38,324 bases of DNA from Acephala macrosclerotiorum (lineage: Eukaryota > Ascomycota > Leotiomycetes > Helotiales > Mollisiaceae). How positions within the stretch are numbered: the first letter of the stretch is position 1; the number at the start of each line of letters is the position of its first letter. Location of the stretch: assembly GCA_014904845.1 (NCBI GenBank), contig MU119610.1, positions 1 through 38,324 of the forward strand. Direction: 5' to 3'. The translations under genes and the position numbers were made by a program. The notes under the pieces are model-generated. The model made no database searches, was not told where the DNA came from, and saw only the letters and a list, made by a program, of their open reading frames with translations. This document shows positions 30,034-38,324 of the stretch, piece after piece.

Positions 30034-32601
30034 CTAGGAAACGGTCCCGTGGACGGTCTCTGCGTGATTCTGGAGATGCTGCTTGTGCTGCAGCCCCATT
30101 CGACAGACCTTGCACTTGAGCCGATCCCCTTCTTTGATGTGAGCCAGATGCTTCCGCTTGAAGTGCTTTGTCAAGTCTCCCGGACTGGCAAACTTGTAAG
30201 TGCGCTTTTCAAACGGCAAGCTCTGCTCCCCTAAACAGAGGAAACAGGTGGTGGTCCTCTTCTCAGTAAACACCAACAACATAGCGTCACTCAACGCTTG
30301 CTTCTCGGCCTCGGCGGCTGCCAGTTGCGGGTTGGCCTCTTTCGACGGCGTCGGACTCGCCCGTCGCGTAGACGACCTTTTGCGTGGTAGGGCAGCGGCA
30401 CCCCCCTCCTGGAAGTGGCAGTAGGCAGCGACTGCATCGATACCCCCATTGCGGCGGCGGAACTCTTCTTCGATAGTCGTGCCCGGGAGCGTCATCACCG
30501 CCTCCGCCAAGCGCTTCTGGAGCGGGGGCATCTCATCGTTCTGGTCCAAGGTAGTCTTCACGTCCTGGCTGAGTTTGAGCCCAGAGAGCTGCCGCTCGAT
30601 CTCGTCGACCGGGTGTTCCAGATCCCAGCGCTCTTGAACATATTTGAGGAGCGCAGCTCTCAGCCGCTGCCTAGTGTTAAAGATCGCGCGGCCGATGATC
30701 CGGTACCCGGGCTGCTGTGTCGCCGTGCCCTGGAAGCGGCGCTTCCACTTCTCTCGCTCCGCAACGAGGCGGCGGACGACGGGATTTTGATTGACGGACA
30801 GGGATTCCTCGGGCGTGAGTTCTTGCGGCCGGTCAGGATCGATCCAGCGAGTCATCCGGCAGGCCGCCCGCATCAGATCGCGCTGAGGTTCGTAGCCGGA
30901 GACGATAGCTCGCGTGTCAGCGGTAATCGTCCGCCGGAGGTAGTGCTTAATAAAGGTGTCAATCTTGGCGTGTTGCATCATCATGTTCTGGAGCGCGTCG
31001 CTCACGTCACCTGTCAGTCTACAGTTAGCATATCGCACTGCGAGTAGGGGTGGGCTTGCGAGAAGGGGGCCGCATGATACGCACCGCTCTGGTTGAAGGC
31101 GTTGCCTGCACCGTATCGGAGGGAGTACGGACGCGTGATCTGCGGGAACCCAGTGAGCACGCCGAGCCGCTTTATCCACTTCAAGAGAGTCGTGTACGGC
31201 AGTGGCTGGTCGGGCGAGATCTCCCAGCCATACGGCGTCCTGACAGACTTGCGGAAGACGGGGATATTAGCCATCTCTGGCTTCAGATGCAAGGGCAGCT
31301 GCTCATAGCCAGGCGGGATATTCAGCTCGCTGATCCTCGCGGTCGATGTGAGACTCGGGGCCAAGAACGCATTGTCGGCAAAGATGAGGCCCAGGAGGGC
31401 GACGTGCGGACTGAGGATCAGGGACGGATCAAAGATGATCTCGGGGAGTACAAACGTATTCCTAGCTTCTATGTAAGTCGTATGTCTCGGCTAGAATGAG
31501 AGGGGGAGGGGGACGGGGAGGGGGAGGGGGAGGGGGAGGGGGGGACACGAGAAAAGACCCAAGGTCAGACTTACGCATCTTTTGTGCCAAGATACTTCTT
31601 CGTGAACTCGCACGTGAACTCGATCAGGATCCGATGGGGCCCGCCACCGGGGTCCCGGAGCAGGTTCACCGCGATGTCACCATAGCGAAGCTTTAGAAGC
31701 GCTGAAAGTCGGTTTGCGGAGATGATAGCTAGCTGGCAAAAGAGGTTAATCTCGATCCGGTGCCGGCCATGTGTGTATCTCTGCTTCGTCGTGGTCAAGT
31801 TGGTCTGCAGGACGCCTGCGAAATCCTCGATATACATCGCGACGTTATCGCGCTTCTTCGTCGACAGGCGGTACTTCTTCGCTAGCTTCCTGAGGACCTG
31901 CGACAAATGCTTCATTAGCTCTCATCTACGATGATTCGGAATGGATTGAGCGGGCAGACAGGAAACGCTACTCACCCGATGCATGTGACGGTTCATCTTT
32001 CCCTCGATCTTCTCTCCAGTCGCTCGTTCGTACACGAGCCGGAAGACCTTCCAGTATGTCCCGAGCGTGCTGGCCGACTGGATGCCGGCAAGCCTCCTCC
32101 CACCCTTCCCCTGACGTTGATTCAACATCCATTCGAAGAAGGCCTTGAGGGTGCGGCGAGAGACGGCCTGCATCACCCGGGCAGGATCCTTTCGTACATA
32201 CTCGCAGTACCTGTGAAGAGAGTCAGATCAGCGATTCGATAGCAGAAGACGGCAGGCAAGAGAGAATGGGGTACCCACCGATGGAAATTTCTCTCAATCA
32301 TATCCAGGAGGAGGAGACTACCATCGCTGTAGTCCTCATCTTCATCCTCGGATTCGTCGGAGTTGTTCTCTTGGTCGAGGTAGTACTCTGGCGGGTGGGC
32401 GTTCTCCTCTCCAGCGAGCCACTCCAGATCTGGCAGGTCTGCCTCGTCGTCTCCATCCACATCAGTATCAACGTCCGTCGGCTCGGTCTCAGCGTCGGTC
32501 CCCTCTTGCTCATCCCCTGTGTCAAAGCAGCTCTCGATGTCTGATCCATCGCTGTCAAAGGAGGAGGCAGAGCTTGGTGTTGGTTGTTGGCGACGACGCA
32601 T
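30034..32601 (-). CDS. DUF3435 tyrosine recombinase with C-terminal zinc fingers (Starship captain candidate), 744 aa
   Basis: Five exons: 32601-32279, 32210-31976, 31897-31575, 31461-31085 and 31010-30034. Introns are 68, 78, 113, 74 bp; all junctions keep frame. Residues 15-100 are very acidic. The core reads SASTLGTYWKVFRLVYERATG, then NLFCQLAIISANRLSALLKL, then RPYSLRYGAGNAF, then MQHAKIDTFIKHYL, typical of DUF3435. Candidate catalytic residues are Arg249, Tyr406-x-x-Arg409, His433 and Tyr443, the tyrosine-recombinase set, so the enzyme looks intact. The tail has one irregular finger (Cys675, Cys678, then a distant H-x4-H) and one standard C2H2 (CKVC...H-x4-H, about 719-740). Such proteins cut and rejoin DNA at element ends. 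It starts 502 bp inside the right inverted repeat and reads inward, as Starship captains do. A CT-rich leader precedes the ATG. Confidence 0.9.
31495..31550 (+). repeat. (GGGGGA)n tract in the third intron of the recombinase gene
   Basis: The plus strand carries AGGGGG repeated about eight times with one interruption (GACGGGG). It lies inside the 113-bp intron 31574-31462, so the pre-mRNA sees a C/T tract ahead of the acceptor. The G-rich strand could form quadruplexes. Confidence 0.75.
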
Positions 32602-33088
32602 ATCGACTGGATCAACCGAAGGGGACGACGGCGGTGACGATTAAAAGTAAAGAAGGGAGGCCAAAGATGTGAAGGAGGAGCCTGCTGCCCAAGCAATGGC
32701 AGCGAGCGGAGGGGAGGAGAGAGGTAGAGCGAGGGACAGTGATGGTTGAGTATGAGAGGCTTGGAGGAAAGAAGATGGAGAAGGGAGGGAGGATGAACGA
32801 AGATATAGGATGGCCGCCATCCTGAGCCACGAGGGGATGGTGATGGAGGGGAGCCGTTTTCTGCTCCCCTCCATTCCAAAGCGTTGAACGAGAATCAGAG
32901 AAGCGGTTCTCTGAATGATGACTTTGACCTACTCGCTTATTTTTGGTGTTCCTGCAGCGGTCGGTCGGCAAGGGTCTGTATGGTCGCGCCGCCTTGGCTG
33001 CCAGGTACGCGAGTGGTAGAGCGGCGCGAGATTTTGGCAAGTCGGCTGCAGAAAGCAGCGACTGAACCGGCCGAAAACAGCAGCCAAT
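32602..33088 (-). promoter_or_regulatory. recombinase promoter and subterminal region
   Basis: Between the right inverted repeat and the captain ATG lie two perfect-arm hairpins. ATGGAGGGGAGC and its complement at 32843-32874 are separated by 8 bp. TCAGAGAA-GCGG-TTCTCTGA lies at 32895-32914. A TATAT element follows at about 32800, then a CT-rich leader (about 32640-32790, minus strand). No other gene is present. Confidence 0.55.
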
Positions 33089-33103
33089 TTGCCGTCTGGT
33101 CGT
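33089..33103 (-). repeat. right terminal inverted repeat with TAA outside
   Basis: Read on the minus strand it is ACGACCAGACGGCAA, matching 2214-2228 at 14 of 15 positions. TAA at 33104-33106 follows on the plus strand, matching 2211-2213. AT-rich flank begins at once. Confidence 0.75.
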
Positions 33104-35035
33104 TAAATAGAGTATAAATTATTTTTATAATATATATTATATTAATTCGATTATTATTTAATATTTCAAAATTTAAATTTTTTATATTTTTTTATTTTAT
33201 TTAAAAAATTTTAAATTCGATTTTTTTTAATTATATTAAATTCGAATTTCGTTATTTTAATTTTTTATTTGATTAATATTTATAATAAATATAATTCTTT
33301 TTTTTCGATTATTAGCGTTTTAAAAAATAAATATATTATTTATCGTATTAATTCAAAAAATAAATTTTAAATTATAATAAAAAATATTTTTATTATTAAT
33401 ATTTAAAAAATAAAAATAATATCAAACGAATATTCGATTTTTAAAATTCGATTAATAGCGTCGAATTAAAAACGAACGTATAATATATAATCGTATTTTA
33501 TAATATAATATATTATAATTATAAATATAATATAATCGTTTATAAATTAAAATTTTAATATTTTTTATTAAAATAATTACGTATTATTTTAAAATTATAT
33601 AATAATAAAATTTTTTAATAAATTAATTAAATTATTATATTTAAATAAAATTATTTATTATTAAAAATATTAATATTAATAAATTTAAAATAATATTAAT
33701 TTATATATTTAATTAATTTTAATTTAAATATTTTAAATATAAAATTTATTATATAATTATTATATAATTATATAAATATAAAATTTATTATATAATTATT
33801 ATATAATTATATAAATATTAAATTACATAAAATATTAAATTTTTTTATTTTTAAAATTTTAAAAAATTTAATTTAATTTATATTTGTATTATTTTATACG
33901 TTTAAAAAAATTAAATAATTTTAAATATAAAATTTTATTAAAAAAACGAAATTAAATATTTTATAAATAATAAATATAAAAATTATAAATAAATAATTTA
34001 TTTAATTTAAATATAAAAAATTTAAAATTTAAAATAAAACTTTTATTAATTTTTATAATTATTAATATAATTTTAAATAATTAAAAAATATATTATTATT
34101 GTTTTATATATATAATTTTAATATTTTTAATAATAAAAATAATTATATAATCGATTTAATAAAAAATATTAAAATTTTATAATTATAATTAATTTATAAT
34201 TTTTATTTATTAATTAATTTAAATTATTAATAATATTAATAATTTATTAATAATACGTATTATATAATAATTATATATTTAAATTTTTAACGTTTAATTA
34301 AAGAATTAATTATTAATTAATAAATAAATTCGATTAATAAAAATATTAAAATTTTTATTTTTTAAATAATTATAAACAATTATATACGATTTTTAAATAA
34401 TTATATTTAATTAATTAAATTATAATTATTTATAAACAATTATAAATATTTATAATTTTAAATAATATTAATATTTTTATTTTTTATTTTTATTTAATAT
34501 TTTTTAATAATTAATTAAATATGAAATAATTATTAATTTAATAATAATATTATTAATATATATATATATATTTTAATATAAAATTTGATTATATATTATT
34601 AAATTTTAAATTTTAAACGAATTTATTAATTTATTATTATATAAATTAATAAAATATAATTATATTTAATTAAAATAATAATTTTTAATAAAAAATATTA
34701 AAATATTTTTAAATACGTTTTTATTTTAAATATTAAAATATTTTTATAATTATATAATTTTTAATTAAAAATATTTATTTAATTTAATAATAAAAATTTA
34801 ATAATAAAAACTTTAAATTTTTTTTTTTAAATAATTATAAAAAAAAATTAAATTTTTAAAATTTTTAAAATTTTGATTATTAATAAATTAATTAACAAAT
34901 TTATTATATTATTAAAAATTTATAAATAAAAAAATTGTAAATTAATTTAAATAAAATATAAAATTTTGTTTATATTATAATTTATTAAAAATTATTAATT
35001 ATATATATTTAAATATAATAATAATAATAATATTT

Positions 35036-35232
35036 ATCGATTACACAAAAATACTTATTAATAAATCAAACGCAAAAAATAAAAATTTAAGTTTTATATT
35101 TTGCAATTGTTGTAATCGTTATTTATTTTTAATAGAAAGTGCGCAAGAATTGAGAAATATAATCTCAATTCTAGTGCAATTGAAATTAGTCTTAATACAA
35201 TTTAGTACTATACGTAATTATTATTTTAATAT
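35036..35232 (+). repeat. direct repeat copy 1 (LTR-like) of a RIP-mutated element
   Basis: Matches 37479-37675 without gaps over about 197 bp. I count about 27 differences and all are C/T or G/A transitions. Spacing of 2443 bp would suit terminal repeats of a small LTR element, but no coding region survives between them. Confidence 0.7.
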
Positions 35233-37478
35233 TGGTAATTCTTTTTTTTTATTAAAACAATCAATTCAATTAATTCAATCAAATCAACGCTTTTATTTTC
35301 TATTTTTACTATAAATCGTTACTACGTAAAACTCGTCAATATTTTAATAATTTAAAAAATAATCAAAAAAAACACGTAATTAAACTTTAGAAACAGTACT
35401 AATAAATTAATATTGTTCTCGAAATTTATCGGTAATTGTAATCGTCGATTGAAAGTTATAAAAGTCGAGATTAAGAGATTTTTTTTTTCTTGGTTTTACA
35501 AATCAAATAATAACAATATCAAAATATTAACGCTTTTTTATTTTATTGTCGATTACTCTATTTTTTTAATACTTTTTTTTTTACTATTTAAAGTAATTGA
35601 AATAGATTAGTACGCTCTATCGTAAATAAAATAATAAATATTTTTAATATTATCGATTTTATACTAATATTTGTATTTGTATTAATATTTGCACTTATTA
35701 TCGATTTAAAAAAGTTTGTAGAGTTTTTTTAGCGATTTAAAAAAGTATTTTAACGATCTAAAAAAGTCTTTTAATAATCCAATAAAATCTTTTAACGATT
35801 TAAACGACGGTTTGAAAATTTGTCTTATAATATTACTATTGTTTCTTTCGTTAATTATTGAAATTCTCTTTTCGTTAATTATTGAAATTCGATTGCTTTT
35901 ATTTAATTGTAATTCTCTTTTTTAATAATCCTTTGTAGATTCGCAGAAATCGACTTTCTATTTATAGACATCGAATAATCATATGATCGAAAATAGTCTT
36001 ACAATTTTTTAATTTTAAAACAAAATTTTTTATTTTTTATTCTTTAAAATCTTTTTTAAAGTATTCTCAAAACTTATAATCTTTATATATTTTCTTTTCG
36101 TAGTATTTAAAATAGTACGTAATATACTCGTTTATTTTTTTTTTAATAAAGTTTTTTTTTGTAAAATTAAACTCGTTTTAAAATTCAAAAATTCGAAGTT
36201 TTAAAATTTAAAATTTTTTAATAATACTCTTTAAATCTAGTATTTTCTCTTTGAAATAGATTTAAATACGCTTTTTTGTAATTTCTATTATTAATAAAAT
36301 AAACTCTACAAAATACTCGAAATTTTTTTCGTATTACACTTTAAATCAATCTTTATTATTTAATTTTTAAATATCGTTAAAATCGTAATTATTTTCGTTT
36401 TTTAATAAAATCGAATATCGATTATAAATATCTTTATATTTCTCAATTCTAATAATAAACTTCTCAATTTTAATAATAATATACTTTATTTCGCTTCGAA
36501 TTATAATAACTCGAGTATTATTATAAAAGCGTAAAAGTATTACTATTGCGCGTTAAAATCAAATAATATTTTCTTTATTGAATGAAAAAACAAAATATAT
36601 AGTAATTTAATAAATGAATATTTTTACGTGTAATTATAAAATCGATTGTAAAATTGTAATTCGAGATTTAATCATTGTTTATTTATATAGAATTAATAAA
36701 ATCAATATTTGAAATTATCGAAATTTTCGAGTAATATAAAAAGTTTTACAAGTAATTGTTTAAAAACGCAAAATTCTTCAAATAATTATTTCGAGTAATA
36801 TAAAATTTTGCGAGTAATATTGAAATTCTACGAATTCGAAATAACGTTTTATAAAATATAATCGTAAAATAATACGATTTGTACGCGTTATAAATCGATT
36901 GATTTGTAATTATAAAAAAGAAATTTGTTAAAATAGAATTGTAAATAAAGTACGAATTTTCGAAAAATATTCGAATAATTATTTGTAAAATGCGAAACGT
37001 CGTAAAGTGTTCAAAAAATATTTGTTTTTATTTTATTAAATAAACGAGAATTCAATAAAAAAATTATTACAATATTTTAATCGTAAAATCGATTATTTGT
37101 AGTAAAAGAAAAATTTTCGTTTTATTTTTTCGAATTTTTCGTAAATATTAATTTTGTTTTTATCGTAAATTTGAATAGTTTATAAAAAGAAAAATTCTCG
37201 TTTTATGTTTTTTCGAGTCGTCGTAAATTTCGTTTTTGTTCGACGTAATAAACGCAAATTTAAAAAATAAAAAAATAAAAAAATTCTCGATTTGCGATTT
37301 TTTAAATCTTTAAAAGTTTTTGTAGCGCTTTAATTTTTTAAACAAGAAAACAATTTATTCTTTTTTTAGTACGTTATTATATCAAAATAGAAATACGATT
37401 TCGATCTTTTTATAAACGCTTTTTTTGCGCGATATTTAATTGTTTTATAATTAATTGTAAAATTGATTATTGATCAAT

Positions 37479-37675
37479 ATCGATTACATAAAAATATTTA
37501 TTAATAAATTAAACGCAAAGAATAAAAATTTAAATTTTATACTTTGCAATTATTGTAATCGTTGTTTATTTTTAGTAGAAAGTACACAAGAATTGAGAGA
37601 TATAATCTCAATTCTAGCGCAGTTGAAACTAGTCCCAATGCAGTCTAGTACTGCACGTGACTATTGTTCTAACAA
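37479..37675 (+). repeat. direct repeat copy 2 (LTR-like) of a RIP-mutated element
   Basis: Partner of 35036-35232. Its 3' half keeps more C and G, for example CTAGTCCCAATGCAGTC, so it is the less mutated copy there. Confidence 0.7.
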
Positions 37676-38324
37676 TATTAAAAATAATATATATATTTTT
37701 TAATTATATTATAATTATATAATAATTTTATTATTAAATTATAATATTAATATATTAATATATATTAAATTATATATATATATATTTATTATATATTTTT
37801 ATAAAAAAAATTAATATAAAATTTAAAAATATATTTATATTTTAAATTTTAAATTTAAATTTTTAAATAATTAATTTTATTAATTAAATATAAAATAATA
37901 AAATTAAAATTAAATTTTTTTTTAATATTTAAAAATTTTACGTTTTATATTTTTTTTAATATTTAAAAATTTTATATATAATATTAAAAATTAAAAAAAA
38001 CGATTATTAAAATTTTAATTACGTTTTTTTTTAATTTGTATTATAATTAATTCAAATTTTTATTTTATTTTATATATAAATAAATTAATATTTTAAAATA
38101 ATAAAAATCGATATTTAAAATAAATTTATTTTATTATAATAAAAACAAATATAAAAAATTATATTTTATGAATTTATAATAATATTAAAAAATAATATAA
38201 TATAAAATAATTTAATTTTAATTATAAATATAATTAAAAAAATTATTAATTTATAAAATATTTAAAAATAAAATTAAAAAAATTAAATAATATTATATTT
38301 TATTATAATATATTTATATAATTA

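Larger units (their letters stand above)
2214..33103 (-). mobile_element. Starship-like giant transposon, apparently complete, about 30.9 kb
   Basis: The ends carry a 15-bp imperfect inverted repeat (ACGACCARACGGCAA, one mismatch). TAA lies directly outside both ends (2211-2213 and 33104-33106), which fits a 3-bp target duplication. Both ends coincide within a few bases with the switch from RIP-type AT-rich DNA to normal composition. The first gene inside the right end is a DUF3435 tyrosine recombinase transcribed inward, the defining position of a Starship captain. Strand is therefore given as minus, with the captain end as 5'; in that orientation the target reads TTA. The interior carries about a dozen unrelated accessory genes, some broken, plus private minisatellites. 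The family assignment rests on knowledge of Starships; the boundaries are read from the sequence. An alternative is chance similarity of short end motifs, which the coincidence of repeat, composition change and gene position makes unlikely. Confidence 0.8.
33107..38324. other. AT-rich, RIP-degraded right flank, no genes
   Basis: Composition matches the left flank. From 33120 to about 35000 C is rare and mostly in CG. From 35030 to 37680 the sequence is slightly less eroded and contains a duplicated segment. No reliable open frame. Confidence 0.8.

Noticed and set aside
30415..31047. 210-codon plus-strand open frame
   Set aside because: Antisense to the recombinase coding exon; no independent support.
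33005..33075. tRNA-like GTGGTAGAGC stretch
   Set aside because: No matching B box or cloverleaf could be drawn.
2214..33103. PIF/Harbinger element (3-bp TAA duplication, Myb-like gene)
   Set aside because: No DDE transposase is visible; the enzyme at the end is a tyrosine recombinase, and 31 kb is far beyond Harbinger size.
37470..37703. 77-codon frame in the right flank
   Set aside because: Falls on the RIP-mutated direct repeat; the paired copy at 35036 lacks the frame.

Overview
The window is nuclear DNA of a filamentous ascomycete (Pezizomycotina; the gene families suggest a Eurotiomycete, but that is inference). Genes carry 45-113 bp introns with GTRNGT donors and CTAAC/CTGAC branch sites, and promoters have TATA boxes followed by CT-rich leaders. 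A GC-balanced, gene-bearing island (about 2214-33103) sits between two very AT-rich flanks (1-2210 and 33107-38324). In long stretches of the flanks almost every remaining C is in a CG. Two ungapped repeat copies in the right flank (35036 and 37479) differ only by transitions. Both are signatures of repeat-induced point mutation (RIP).

The main result is that the edges of the island look like the ends of one mobile element. At 2214 the sequence reads ACGACCAAACGGCAA; at 33103, on the opposite strand, it reads ACGACCAGACGGCAA. A TAA trinucleotide lies directly outside each end. About 0.5 kb inside the right end, and transcribed inward, is a five-exon gene for a 744-residue DUF3435 tyrosine recombinase with R, YxxR, H and Y catalytic positions. 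That is the layout of a Starship giant transposon with its captain. The whole element, about 30.9 kb, appears to be inside the window.

Layout from left to right inside the element: a promoter-like left end and unclear transcribed-looking DNA (2.2-3.5 kb); a SANT/Myb-like gene facing inward (3503-5643); an APH-family kinase (6268-7242); a mini zinc-ribbon gene (7480-7692, minus); a 20-bp minisatellite and an unknown gene (8241-9286); a decayed secreted-protein gene (about 10611-9338, minus); a CBM48/E-set-like gene, possibly frameshifted (11211-11681); the same minisatellite again, then a 7-exon gene joining a RasGEF-like region, an AT-hook, a Zn2Cys6 cluster and a possible Clr5-like end (12598-16329); a 3' remnant of an AAA ATPase (16396-16917); mini MADS-box gene 1 (17882-18233, minus); a SET-like gene (18945-21283, minus); a forkhead-like/C2H2 gene (21918-22898, minus); a repeat-rich gap; an unknown two-exon gene (25679-26195); mini MADS-box gene 2 (26562-26972, minus); a 3-kb block of tandem arrays (27.1-29.6 kb); and the recombinase gene (30034-32601, minus).

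The cargo is dominated by DNA-binding or chromatin-type proteins: SANT, Zn2Cys6/AT-hook, two MADS, forkhead/C2H2 and SET-like. No metabolic cluster is visible. The recombinase and SANT genes sit at opposite ends and both point inward, so they are the natural candidates for the element's own machinery. The other genes look like accessory or regulatory cargo, several of them decaying. Splice junctions were built by eye from reading-frame continuity and consensus sites.
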